64,000 bases of DNA from Bin87 sp965204395 (GTDB lineage: Bacteria; Chloroflexota; Dehalococcoidia; Lucifugimonadales; UBA3495). Below the pieces are notes generated by a model, which did not search any database, had not been told where the DNA came from, and saw nothing but the letters and a program-made list of their open reading frames with translations. This document shows, piece after piece, positions 25,767-34,741 of this stretch. Where the stretch lies: assembly GCA_965204395.1 (NCBI GenBank), contig OZ241987.1:3906001-3970000 (forward strand). Reading direction: 5' to 3'. Both the position numbers and the translations under genes were made by a program. Position 1 is the stretch's first letter; every line of letters starts with the position of its first letter.

Positions 25767-27043
25767 TGTCCACCTCATCCAATGGCGCCGGGCGCGAGAT
25801 GGTCGTTCCGAGCCACGGTCTATCGGTTATTGATCCGATTCGTTTACGTGCGGATTTTCCCATCCTGGACCAAGAGATCAACGGGAAGCCGTTGGTGTAC
25901 CTCGACAATGCCGCGACGACTCAGAAACCGCGAGCCGTCATCGACGCCATCAGCAACTACTACCTCCAGAATAATGCCAACGTTCACCGCGGCGTGCACA
26001 CCCTCAGCCAACGAGCCACGGACGACTATGAGGCCGGTCGAGAGGCCGTGCGGAGGTTCATCAACGCTCCGTCGTCCGATGAGGTGATCTACGTCCGTGG
26101 CACTACCGAGGGTTTGAACTTGGTAGCCAGCAGCTACGGGCGCAAGTACTTCAAGCCCGGAGACGAGGTGATCATCACGGGCATGGAGCACCACTCGAAC
26201 ATCGTTCCCTGGCAGATATTGAGGAAGGAGATCGGCATCAAGCTGCAAGTCGTCCCGTTCAACGACGATGGCGAACTCCTGATGGACGAATATGAGGCCA
26301 TGCTCAACGACCGGACTCGGATGGTGTCGGTAGTGCATCAATCGAATGCATTGGGCACTGTCAACCCAATCGCATCCATTGTCGAACTCGCCCATGCGCG
26401 GGGCATTCCGGTCATGGTGGACGCGGCGCAATCGATACCGCACATGCCCGTCGATGTGCAAGCTTTGGATGCGGATTTCCTCGCTTTCTCGGGGCACAAA
26501 CTGTATGGGCCGACCGGAATAGGCGCCCTATGGGGACGCGCGGAACTGCTGAACGATATGCCGCCCTACCAGTCAGGCGGCGAGATGATTCGGTCGGTGA
26601 CGTTCGAGGAGACCATCTACAACACGTTGCCTCACAAGTTTGAGGCAGGTACGCCGGACATCGCGGGCGCCATCGGGTTGGGAGCAGCAATCGAATACCT
26701 CGAATCGATAGGGATGGACCGGATTGCCGCTTACGAGCACGCTTTGCTCAAGTACGGTGAGGAACGACTGGAGGGTATCGAAGGCGTCCGTATGATCGGT
26801 ATGGCCCAGGATAAAGGCGGTATCCTGTCTTTCTATATGGAGACGGCACATCCGCATGACATCGGTACGATTCTGGATGCAGAAGGCATCGCCGTGCGGA
26901 CTGGCCACCATTGCGCACAGCCTGTGATGGCGCGTTACGGCATACCCGCCACCGTGCGAGCATCTTTGGCGTTCTACAACACGACGGATGATATCGACGC
27001 GCTCATCAAGGCGATCGACAGGGTAATCGAGGTGTTCGGCTGA
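25766..27043 (+). CDS. sufS: Cysteine desulfurase SufS
   Basis: A 425-residue PLP enzyme that takes sulfur from cysteine for the SUF scaffold. The PLP lysine is in SGHKLYGPTGIG, the His-containing VDAAQSIPH and TGMEHHSN segments build the cofactor site, and the active cysteine lies in VRTGHHCAQP. It overlaps sufD by one base and sufU by one base (start codon A after stop), so the operon is tightly packed. Group II desulfurase features fit a SufU partner. Confidence 0.95.
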   Translation: MSTSSNGAGREMVVPSHGLSVIDPIRLRADFPILDQEINGKPLVYLDNAATTQKPRAVIDAISNYYLQNNANVHRGVHTLSQRATDDYEAGREAVRRFINAPSSDEVIYVRGTTEGLNLVASSYGRKYFKPGDEVIITGMEHHSNIVPWQILRKEIGIKLQVVPFNDDGELLMDEYEAMLNDRTRMVSVVHQSNALGTVNPIASIVELAHARGIPVMVDAAQSIPHMPVDVQALDADFLAFSGHKLYGPTGIGALWGRAELLNDMPPYQSGGEMIRSVTFEETIYNTLPHKFEAGTPDIAGAIGLGAAIEYLESIGMDRIAAYEHALLKYGEERLEGIEGVRMIGMAQDKGGILSFYMETAHPHDIGTILDAEGIAVRTGHHCAQPVMARYGIPATVRASLAFYNTTDDIDALIKAIDRVIEVFG

Positions 27044-27492
27044 TGGTTTCCGACCTGAGCGACCTTTACCAGGAAATATTGTTGGAACACAACCGGCGAC
27101 CTCGCAACTTCCGCACTCTGGAAGATGCGACCCATCAAGCAGATGGATTCAATCCGTTGTGCGGCGACCAGATCTCGTTGCAATTGAAGCTGTGTTGCGA
27201 AAAGGTGGACGACGTAGGGTTCCAAGGGCATGGCTGTGCGATCAGCCGGGCTTCGGCATCGCTGTTGACCCAGGCCGTTAAGGGCGCAACACCCGAAGAA
27301 GCGATTGCGATATTCGACGAGTTTCACAAGATGCTCACCGAACCGGACGCCGAGTTGGATATCGACCTGCTGGGTGATCTGGAGATGCTCGCCGGCGTCA
27401 TTGCGTATCCGACACGGATCAAATGCGCCGTTCTACCCTGGCATACCCTAAAGGCTGCGATGGACGGACAGGCGGTCGCTACGACCGAGTAG
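27043..27492 (+). CDS. sufU: SufU-like zinc-dependent sulfurtransferase (first copy)
   Basis: A 149-residue IscU/SufU-fold protein. It keeps the SufU pattern: Cys40 and Asp42 in NPLCGDQ, the GHGCAISRASASLL loop and KCAVLPWHTL at the C-terminus, that is three Cys plus Asp for zinc. In this family SufU accepts persulfide sulfur from SufS. Starts at the sufS stop. The duplicate downstream is clearly diverged. Confidence 0.93.
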   Translation: MVSDLSDLYQEILLEHNRRPRNFRTLEDATHQADGFNPLCGDQISLQLKLCCEKVDDVGFQGHGCAISRASASLLTQAVKGATPEEAIAIFDEFHKMLTEPDAELDIDLLGDLEMLAGVIAYPTRIKCAVLPWHTLKAAMDGQAVATTE

Positions 27493-27536
27493 ATCGCGGC
27501 GCCGGCCGGTTGTCAGCGAAACACCGGCGAATCGAC

Positions 27537-27995
27537 ATGGCCCAGTTGCCCGACAACCCGGATGCCCTGTACGGCGACGTCATAATGGACCACTACCGGA
27601 GCCCCAGGCACCGGAAAACGTTGGACCAGCCCGATGCACAAGCCGAGGAGTTCAACCCGTTCTGCGGCGACCGGGCGAATTTGCAGTTACGGTTGGGTGG
27701 CAACGGAAAGATAATTTCTGGAGTCAGCGCGGTCGCCGAGGGTTGCAGCATCATCCAGGCGTCCGCATCGTTGTTGGCCGACGGCGTATACGGTCGGACA
27801 GTGGATGAGGCAAGAGACCTATCTCAGTTGTTCAGGGACCTCATGCAGGGTAAGCCGCTACCGCCGGTGGCCCTGGAGGAGCTGGGAGAGCTTGGAGCGT
27901 TGGAGGTGGTGCGCCAATACCCGGTGCGGGTCAAGTGCGCGCTGTTGCCTTGGGTCGCGCTGGAAGAAGGACTGAAACGACTCAACTCCCGGTGA
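27537..27995 (+). CDS. SufU-like protein (second, diverged copy)
   Basis: A 152-residue SufU homologue 44 bases after the first. It retains Cys43 and Asp45 in NPFCGDR, AEGCSIIQASASLL and KCALLPW, so the metal site looks complete. The middle is different from the first copy (GKIISGVSAVAEG) and the sequence ends in a longer helix. The start ATG 27537 is followed by MAQLPDNPDALYGDVIMDHY, aligned with the family start; no good ribosome-binding site is seen, hinting at coupling to the first copy. A specialised scaffold or sulfur acceptor is possible. Confidence 0.9.
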   Translation: MAQLPDNPDALYGDVIMDHYRSPRHRKTLDQPDAQAEEFNPFCGDRANLQLRLGGNGKIISGVSAVAEGCSIIQASASLLADGVYGRTVDEARDLSQLFRDLMQGKPLPPVALEELGELGALEVVRQYPVRVKCALLPWVALEEGLKRLNSR

Positions 27996-28005
27996 ACGGG
28001 TGGTC

Positions 28006-28884
28006 TCAATTGGCTACGGGCGGATGGGATGCCTGCTCCTTGGAGAGAATCTTCAGCAAGCGATAGCCGAATTTGGAAGTTTCAGCCGGCGGCTCGGAGA
28101 CACCAGGCATCAGGTCGTACTTCTCAACCCGCAGGCGGTATTCGTAGCCGTGGGCGCGGGCAAAATCTTCGATCTGTCCATAAAACGGTTCACCGTTTAC
28201 GACGATGCAAGCCGCAGTGATGGGCGCGTTCTCATAACACTGCACGCGCCACGGACCCACGGTTATTTCTTCGACGGAGCTTTCGGCTGGCGTCTTGGTG
28301 ATCACCTCTAGCAGCCGGTCGGAACCGTCGTCAAAGCGCTCGTAGCGGATGCGGTAGTCGTAGCCGACCTCGTAGTCAAAGCCGGATATTGTTCGCCTGA
28401 ACGGCTTTCCGTTGAGTAACAGACAGGTCCGATCCGATCTGGGGCAGTTGATTCGCGCGGGAGCGACGTCGGCCTCCACTACTTTTCCGGAAACTTTGGT
28501 TTTGGAGATAACCTCCAACAACCTGTAGCCGTAGCGACCGGCATCTTGGGGAGGCTCGTCCTGCCCGGGGAAGGCATCGAAACGTCTTATTCGAAGCCGG
28601 TATTCGTACCCGGGTTCGTGGGTGAATCCTCTGATTTCATCGTAGAAAAATGAGCCATCGACGATCAAACACATCCGGCGGAACGGCCCGTAGCATTCCT
28701 TTCGAGCGGGTCCGACCGTTACCTCCATGATCCTGGAAGCTTCGCCGCGGGGTGGCTCGGGTTCAGTCGGTTCTCCGTCGGGTGGGGTGAAGCACGCTAT
28801 GGCTGCGAGTATGCCGCTGATCACCAAGGACAGGATCAAGGCGATTTGCCGTCCGAAATTATTCGGCGACCGGGATGGCCTCAC
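28006..28884 (-). CDS. Lipoprotein-like protein with three DUF4377 repeats
   Basis: A 292-residue exported protein. Residues 12-31 form a hydrophobic signal ending in ILAAIAC, a possible but imperfect lipobox, then a Pro/Glu-rich linker. Three similar domains follow (about 53-125, 133-200, 210-283), each with a Cys pair, a GF.YE.GY.YR motif and a conserved YRLLEVISK-type end: the DUF4377 signature. It probably acts at the cell surface; no function is known for the family. It starts GTG, with GTGA overlapping the stop of the DinB gene, so it is coupled to it. Confidence 0.82.
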   Translation of the reverse strand: MRPSRSPNNFGRQIALILSLVISGILAAIACFTPPDGEPTEPEPPRGEASRIMEVTVGPARKECYGPFRRMCLIVDGSFFYDEIRGFTHEPGYEYRLRIRRFDAFPGQDEPPQDAGRYGYRLLEVISKTKVSGKVVEADVAPARINCPRSDRTCLLLNGKPFRRTISGFDYEVGYDYRIRYERFDDGSDRLLEVITKTPAESSVEEITVGPWRVQCYENAPITAACIVVNGEPFYGQIEDFARAHGYEYRLRVEKYDLMPGVSEPPAETSKFGYRLLKILSKEQASHPPVAN

Positions 28885-29381
28885 TTGCCCTGGAGGCCAC
28901 GGAGGTAGGCGATGTGGCCGACGTGCTGGTACATTTCGCCGATGATCTGGCGGAACATGGCTCCGAGGGACATTTCGGGGCGACGTTCCCGGGGGACGGT
29001 TTCCATGTCGTCGGGGCTCAAGGTATCGAGGTAGGCCAACGTGCTGGCGCGGACGGCAGCGCGGTATTGGAGGAACTGCTCGAGATCGACACCGGGGAAG
29101 TTGTTAACCTGTTCGGTTGTGTGGCCGAAACCGTTGTCCCGGGTAGGCAGCCCAAATTTTTCGTGCCACTCCTCGGCCTCCCACAATTCGGTTTGGAACT
29201 GCGCAAAGAACTGGATCCACATGTCCTCAACACGAACCATGTGCCAGAGGATCCAACCGATTGAGTTGGCATCCGGAGCGGGTTGCCATGACATCTCGTC
29301 CGCAGTGAGCCCATCCAGAGCATCTATCAGAAAACCGTTTTCTTTTTCCAAAGCGTCGGTGATAAATTCGTTCAGCGTCAC
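28881..29381 (-). CDS. DinB-family protein
   Basis: A 166-residue four-helix DinB/YfiT-like putative metalloenzyme. The conserved histidines lie in GWILWHMVRVED and in YQHVGHIAYLRG, which together can form the typical three-His metal site. Members include thiol transferases and stress-induced proteins. It lies upstream of and overlapping with the DUF4377 gene, and 51 bases downstream of ferritin on the same strand. Confidence 0.88.
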   Translation of the reverse strand: MTLNEFITDALEKENGFLIDALDGLTADEMSWQPAPDANSIGWILWHMVRVEDMWIQFFAQFQTELWEAEEWHEKFGLPTRDNGFGHTTEQVNNFPGVDLEQFLQYRAAVRASTLAYLDTLSPDDMETVPRERRPEMSLGAMFRQIIGEMYQHVGHIAYLRGLQGK

Positions 29382-29432
29382 GATGCTAGGTCTCCGTACG
29401 GTTGGTTCTGGAAATTGAGCGGTGTGTCCCGC

Positions 29433-29960
29433 CTAAGCTGGCGCAGTGGTCATAGCGATTGGAGAAGCGGCGGGGCGGGCGCCCATTTCGCGGTCCAGCA
29501 GGAGCAGGGCGTCGCTGCGGCCTTTGACCATCTCTAGGGCAGCGATCACGTCGCGCGCCGTTTTTTCCTCTTCGACCTGCTCCGACACGAACCACTGAAG
29601 CATGATCTGGGACGCGTAATCATTGGCTTGAACGGCTACGCCGTAGAGATCGTTAATGAGTTTGGACACATACTGCTCATGGGCCAGGGTCTGGCGCATG
29701 ATGTCTTCCACAGAATCGAACTCGATCGGAGGTTGGTCAATAGGCAAGAGGGTCACGCGGCTGTCGCGATCCTGGAGATAGTCCACGAATTTCATGGCGT
29801 GGGTGTACTCTTCCTGACTCTGGATGCGCATCCAATGGGCGAAGCCTGGCAGATCGATTGAGTCGCAATAGGTGGACATGGATAGGTATAGGTAGGACGA
29901 GTAAATTTCGGCGTTTATGTGCCGGTTGATGGCGTCCTGAAGATTGAGATCGACGGGCAT
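29433..29960 (-). CDS. ftn: Ferritin-like iron storage protein
   Basis: A 175-residue ferritin of the FtnA type. NAEIYSSYLYLSM (Glu ligand), QSQEEYTHAMKF (E-x-x-H ligands) and VSEQVEEEKTARDVI form the di-iron ferroxidase centre. The length and helix order are standard for 24-mer ferritins; the C-terminus is a short low-complexity tail rich in Ala and Thr. It stores iron as ferric mineral in the cytoplasm, fitting the SUF and Fur-family genes nearby. Confidence 0.93.
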   Translation of the reverse strand: MPVDLNLQDAINRHINAEIYSSYLYLSMSTYCDSIDLPGFAHWMRIQSQEEYTHAMKFVDYLQDRDSRVTLLPIDQPPIEFDSVEDIMRQTLAHEQYVSKLINDLYGVAVQANDYASQIMLQWFVSEQVEEEKTARDVIAALEMVKGRSDALLLLDREMGARPAASPIAMTTAPA

Positions 29961-30037
29961 CGTGATTCTCCGTATTTATTTGGTGAGTCGGTGGACGGTT
30001 GCGTTAAGCCAAAATTTTGCAGTGGGCGCGAGTAATC

Positions 30038-30832
30038 TTAGTCGTGGAGGAACCCGAGGACGCTATCAAAAAATGCGTCGGGGCGTTCCATTTGGGGGAT
30101 GTGTCCACACTCCGGGATGATGGTTAGCGTTGCATTGGGGAGCAAGTCTCGGAAAGCTTCCCCGTATTCCGGCGGTATGACCTGGTCGGAGTCGCCCCAA
30201 ACGATGAGCGTGGGCATGGTGATGCGATGCGCCCGCTTGGTCAGGCCGCGCTCCGGGATGGGCCAGGTGAACTTGGCTACGGACTGCAAAGTCTGGATGC
30301 GGTCCAGCGTGTATTCCAGGCGCTCTTCCGGGTCAGTGGGTTGTGCGACGTAGGCGTAGGCGAGTTCGCTTTCCGGGTCGTGCCACAGCATCTGCCGACG
30401 CTCATCGGGTGTGAGGATGAAAAAGTCGGCGACCGGACTGTCTTCCAGCCACAAGCCGAGGGAGTTCACCAGGACCAGGCGGGAAATGCGGTCGGGACGA
30501 TGGGCGGCCAACTCGGCGGCGCAAAACCCGCCATAGGAATGGCCAACGAGATGACAACGCTGGATGCCCAACGCATCAAGGAATTCCTCGAAAAACTGGA
30601 CAAGATCCCAGAGGTCATCGATGCTGTTCAATCCGGTGGATTGCGCCACGCCCGGGTGGGCGGGAGCGTAAACGTGGTAATCCTGCGCCAGGCGATCCAG
30701 GAAATCGGGCCAACCCACGTAACCGCCGGCGCCGTGGAGGTATATCAGCGGGTCGCCGGAGCCGCCCTCCGCGACCTGGACGTTGAACATTCCATTCCGA
30801 ACGGACACCATCCGTTCAATGTGGGAAACCAT
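30038..30832 (-). CDS. Alpha/beta hydrolase
   Basis: A 264-residue alpha/beta hydrolase. The nucleophile elbow is GHSYGG, the oxyanion strand is PLIYLHGAGGYVGWPD, the acid sits in LIVWGDSDQVIPPEYG, and the catalytic histidine in CGHIPQMERPD. No signal peptide is present. Esterase, lactonase or C-C hydrolase substrates cannot be told apart. It is divergent from the PAC2 gene, with an approximately 190-base gap. A second such enzyme is at 36136. Confidence 0.9.
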   Translation of the reverse strand: MVSHIERMVSVRNGMFNVQVAEGGSGDPLIYLHGAGGYVGWPDFLDRLAQDYHVYAPAHPGVAQSTGLNSIDDLWDLVQFFEEFLDALGIQRCHLVGHSYGGFCAAELAAHRPDRISRLVLVNSLGLWLEDSPVADFFILTPDERRQMLWHDPESELAYAYVAQPTDPEERLEYTLDRIQTLQSVAKFTWPIPERGLTKRAHRITMPTLIVWGDSDQVIPPEYGEAFRDLLPNATLTIIPECGHIPQMERPDAFFDSVLGFLHD

Positions 30833-31025
30833 CTGGGAGCCACCTCGAGCGAGTCAAAAAATCAGGCCGGGCGGTCGTGATTACAACTGGTCCCGGCCCG
30901 AACGTGGCTAAAGGATACCACAGCCCTGAGTGTGCCATGCTGATTCCCACAACAGCGCCCCGCCGATGCCGCGTCTCCGTGCGCCGCTTGAATTGCTGGG
31001 CCGGGTCTGGCAAGATATGGCTATT

Positions 31026-31943
31026 ATGATGATCGGCGCATTTGATATCCAAGAACCGTTGCCGGAACTGCGCGACCCACACGTTTTTGCCATGATCAGG
31101 CCATGGGTAGACGTGGGGAGCGTGGGAACGTTGACGCTGAACCGACTGGAGCGGTATCTGGGCTCCAAAGAGTTGGGGAGGCTGAAACGGCCAGGGGAGT
31201 TTTTCGACTTCACCCGTTACCGGCCCAGCATGCGGTTGGTGGACAACGAACGGCGCGTCCGTATTCCCAACAGCATCATAAGGTACGCCACTACCGAGAA
31301 CGGCCCGGATTACCTTTTCTTGCACCTTCGGGAACCGCACGCGAATAGCGAAAACTACACCGACTCCATTTTGGAAGTGGTGGAAAGGTTCGGGGTGAAA
31401 CGGTATTGTCGGGTGGGAGCGATGTACGACACGGTGCCCCACACGCGGCCCCTCTTGGTTACGGGTTCCCTGGGGTCAGTGGAACAGATTAGAGCAGTGC
31501 CGAACCTGAAGTTGCGTCGCAGCACCTACCAGGGTCCGACGACCATCATGAACCTCGTGTCGGACGGTATTGACCGGTTGGGCGTTGAGTCAATCAACTT
31601 CATGGTGCATCTGCCGCAGTACGTCCAGCTGGACGAGGATTTCAACGGAACGGCGCGGATGATCGAAGCGATATCCTCGGTTTATCCGGAAATCCCCGAG
31701 GACCTGGCGCCGGTGCGCCGGGGTCAACGGCAGTACCGGGAGTTGAACGCGGCTGTGGAACGCAACTCGGACCTGCAAGGCCTGATCAAACAGATGGAGG
31801 ACTACTACGACACCAACGAAGCCGAAGCCGCAGATACGGCTGAATCGGGCGAGGAAACCGGCGGAGAGGCAGTTGCGTTGTCGCCGGAGATCGAGCAGTT
31901 CTTGAGCGAACTGGGCGAGGGGTTTGAGGACACCGACCGCTAG
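31026..31943 (+). CDS. PAC2-family protein
   Basis: A 305-residue protein of the PAC2 (proteasome assembly chaperone) superfamily: VGSVGTLTLNRLERYL, a beta-rich centre ending in LLVTGSLGS and YQGPTTIMNLVSDGIDRLGVESINFMVHLPQYV are the signature. In bacteria the function is unknown. The C-terminal 70 residues are an acidic coiled-coil-like tail (Glu/Ala-rich). The start is uncertain: ATG 31026 or 31029 give the usual N-terminus, and there is no Shine-Dalgarno box, so a leaderless message is possible. Alternative starts run to 30930. Confidence 0.85.
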   Translation: MMIGAFDIQEPLPELRDPHVFAMIRPWVDVGSVGTLTLNRLERYLGSKELGRLKRPGEFFDFTRYRPSMRLVDNERRVRIPNSIIRYATTENGPDYLFLHLREPHANSENYTDSILEVVERFGVKRYCRVGAMYDTVPHTRPLLVTGSLGSVEQIRAVPNLKLRRSTYQGPTTIMNLVSDGIDRLGVESINFMVHLPQYVQLDEDFNGTARMIEAISSVYPEIPEDLAPVRRGQRQYRELNAAVERNSDLQGLIKQMEDYYDTNEAEAADTAESGEETGGEAVALSPEIEQFLSELGEGFEDTDR

Positions 31944-31967
31944 AGATCGGTGCTGTGGCAAACGAGA

Positions 31968-31999
31968 GGGGCAGGTTCAAAGCCTGCCCCAATTTGTTT
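31968..31999 (+). terminator. Intrinsic terminator after the PAC2 gene
   Basis: Perfect 8-bp stem GGGGCAGG (31968-31975) with CCTGCCCC (31983-31990), then AATTTGTTT. It lies 25 bases after the stop. Confidence 0.75.
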
Positions 32000-32032
32000 A
32001 GGTCGTGCCGTACCTTACGAAGGGTCGTCTGA

Positions 32033-32107
32033 TGGTGGCGACGGATGGATTCGAACCAACGACCTAGCGCTTATGAAGCGCCCGCTCTGCCACTGAGCTA
32101 CGTCGCC
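32033..32107 (-). tRNA. tRNA with CAU anticodon (Met or Ile2), second copy
   Basis: Acceptor GGCGACG with CGTCGCC, D arm GCTCAGTGGCAGAGC, anticodon loop TTCATAA within a GGCGC/GCGCT-type stem, T loop TTCGAAT, and an encoded ACCA tail at 32033-32036. The T stem has one mismatch (T-T). It is different from the copy at 11896, so one of them may be elongator Met and the other lysidine-modified Ile2. Confidence 0.92.
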
Positions 32108-32233
32108 AACCCGCGCAGCCCCGACCAGTCGTCGTTGTTGCTGAGCGTCTAAATATGGTAAGACTGGCAGTGCGACATTGTCAATTGCGCTAACGACGGC
32201 GCACGGCCAAATAAGCTTAGGGAGCCGCGCGAA

Positions 32234-32592
32234 TTGGCTGAACCGAGCCTAGACTACCTGCTGGATGAAACTACCGCCAAGTTAGAGGCAATGCTGGGTG
32301 GACTGTGCGGGCGGTTGCGGCCGTTTCCTGCGTTTCTGGGGATGACGACCATCCAGGCCGTGGAGTTGGAACCGGCGCTGAATCCACGGGCAGACCGTGG
32401 ATGCGTGGTGGTGACTCCAGACGGGTTGATTGCGGAGTTGGACGTTACCGCTATCCCCGGCGTGGTGGGGGTTTTGGAGGTGGACCAAGTGGAGGAATTC
32501 AAGCCGCTGGAGGATCTATCGGCGGAGGAGTACCTGATCTACCTGATCGCGGCGGTCCGTACGCTGTCGGCGGAAGCAGCGCGTCGAGGGGT

Positions 32593-32596
<4 letters not shown>
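32234..32596 (+). CDS. Conserved-type hypothetical protein, 120 aa
   Basis: I do not recognise it. It is soluble, starts with an acidic helix (LDYLLDETTAKLEAMLGGL) and has beta-rich middle (GCVVVTPDGLIAELDVT), ending in a helix. The start is TTG 32234 with a weak GGGA box 10 bases upstream. Its stop overlaps the stop of the convergent moaC (TTAA shared). Good codon use and regular length of helices suggest a real gene. Confidence 0.6.
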
Positions 32597-33102
<506 letters not shown>

Positions 33103-33111
33103 GGCGTCGGG

Positions 33112-34131
33112 TCACCCTCCAATCTGGTACATCTCTACCTTGGGCCGGGCGTCGGGATTTTCGCTGGCGGTGAACTCAGTGCGGATCTCGGAGTAGCGGT
33201 CGCGTCGTACCTTCCAGACTCCGGCGATGATGTCGGTGAGTTCCGAGTCGGTAGCGCCGTCGCGCATGGGGCCGCGCAGGTCAACGCCGTCGGTGGCAAA
33301 GAGGCAGGTGTAGATACGGCCGTCGGTGGAGAGACGGGCGCGCGTGCAGTCGGCGCAAAACGGTTGGGTCACCGAGGCGATAACTCCGATCTCCCCGCCG
33401 CCGTCGATGTAGCGCCAACGGCTGGCTACCTCGCCAACGTAGTTGGGTTCGGCGGGTTCCAGTGGGAGTTCGGAGCTGATTCGGGCGACAATTTCGGCGG
33501 CCGGCACGACTTCGTCCAGTTTCCAGCCGTTCCGGTTCCCAACGTCCATGTACTCGATGAACCGCACGATGTGACCGGTACCTTTGAAATGGCGTGCAAG
33601 ATCGACGATGGTGTGGTCGTTGACGCCCTTTTGGACGACTGCATTAATTTTGATGGGAACAAGGCCAGCGTCGGACGCGCGCTTGATGCCGTCGAGAACG
33701 CGGCGGGTGCCGAAACCGCGCCCGTTCATCTGCTTGAACACTTCATCGTCGAGGGAGTCCAGGCTGACGGTGATACGGTTCAGGCCGCCGTCGGCGAGTT
33801 GCTGGGCCTGCTGGGCGAGCAGATAGCCGTTGGTGGTGAGGGTGATGTCGTCGGCGCCGGGGATGGCGGCGAGTTGCCCAATCAGTTTGGGCAGATCAAC
33901 GCGCAGCAGGGGTTCGCCGCCCGTGATGCGGAGTTTGTTCACACCCTGCTCCACGAAGAGGCGGGACAGGCGGGAAATCTCCTCGAAGGTCAGTATCTCG
34001 TCCTTGGGGAGGAACTGGTAAGCCTCGCCGAAGATCTCAGCGGGCATGCAGTAGGGGCATCGGAAATTGCAACGGTCGGTGACCGAGATTCGCAAGTCGC
34101 GGAGGGGTCTGCCGAAAAGGTCAGTGATCAT
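33112..34131 (-). CDS. moaA: GTP 3',8-cyclase MoaA
   Basis: A 339-residue radical-SAM enzyme, the first step of molybdenum cofactor synthesis. The SAM [4Fe-4S] motif CNFRCPYC uses C21, C25 and C28; the C-terminal cluster is formed by FCADCTRARLSTDGRIYTC. The chain ends in the conserved Gly-Gly (MYQIGG), needed for activity. Its ATG overlaps the rdgB stop (ATGA). It forms an operon with moaC downstream. Confidence 0.97.
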   Translation of the reverse strand: MITDLFGRPLRDLRISVTDRCNFRCPYCMPAEIFGEAYQFLPKDEILTFEEISRLSRLFVEQGVNKLRITGGEPLLRVDLPKLIGQLAAIPGADDITLTTNGYLLAQQAQQLADGGLNRITVSLDSLDDEVFKQMNGRGFGTRRVLDGIKRASDAGLVPIKINAVVQKGVNDHTIVDLARHFKGTGHIVRFIEYMDVGNRNGWKLDEVVPAAEIVARISSELPLEPAEPNYVGEVASRWRYIDGGGEIGVIASVTQPFCADCTRARLSTDGRIYTCLFATDGVDLRGPMRDGATDSELTDIIAGVWKVRRDRYSEIRTEFTASENPDARPKVEMYQIGG

Positions 34132-34739
34132 AATGCAGCCAGTATAAGGCGGGCTCTACGGGCGGCGTCCGCACGATGGCTGATGGCGTTTTTTGCCTGG
34201 ACAGGCAGCTGAGCCATCGTGGCGCGGAATGACGGCAGATAGAAGACGGGGTCATAACCAAAGCCGTGCTCGCCCACCGGTTCGTATTGTATCACCCCTG
34301 CGATAGAGCCTACGACGGTTGAAACCCGGGGCTCGTCACCGTCGGAGGGGTCGGCAACGGCGGTGAAACAGCGGAATCGTGCGATGCGGCGCTCCCGAGG
34401 AATTTCGGCCAAATTTCTGAGCAGGAGGGCGACGCGGTCCTCGTCAGTTTGGCAGGCATCGCCACCGTATCGGGCGGAGTAGACGCCGGGCGCACCGCCC
34501 AAGGCATGGACCTCGAGGCCGGAGTCGTCGGAGATGGTTAGGTGTCCAGACAACTGAGCGTAAGTCGATGCTTTGAGGATGGCGTTGGCGTGGAACGTGT
34601 CACCGGTTTCCTCGACCTCGTCGGGCACGCCGGCGTCATCGAGGGAGATGATATGACCAGGATAGTCGGCGAGCAACTCGCGGTATTCCCGCGTCTTGCC
34701 CGGGTTTCGAGTGGCCACCAGCAGGGTTCGGGTCGACAT
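34128..34739 (-). CDS. rdgB: XTP/dITP pyrophosphatase RdgB
   Basis: A 203-residue Ham1/RdgB-family nucleotide pyrophosphatase that removes non-canonical purine triphosphates. ATRNPGKTREYRELL at the N-terminus, ISDDSGLEVHALGGAPGVYSARYGG in the middle and YEPVGEHGFGYDPVF are the signature motifs. It is sandwiched between a CoA-transferase upstream and moaA downstream, with ATGA overlap to moaA, so it is co-translated with the cofactor genes. Confidence 0.96.
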   Translation of the reverse strand: MSTRTLLVATRNPGKTREYRELLADYPGHIISLDDAGVPDEVEETGDTFHANAILKASTYAQLSGHLTISDDSGLEVHALGGAPGVYSARYGGDACQTDEDRVALLLRNLAEIPRERRIARFRCFTAVADPSDGDEPRVSTVVGSIAGVIQYEPVGEHGFGYDPVFYLPSFRATMAQLPVQAKNAISHRADAARRARLILAAL

Positions 34740-34741
34740 AA

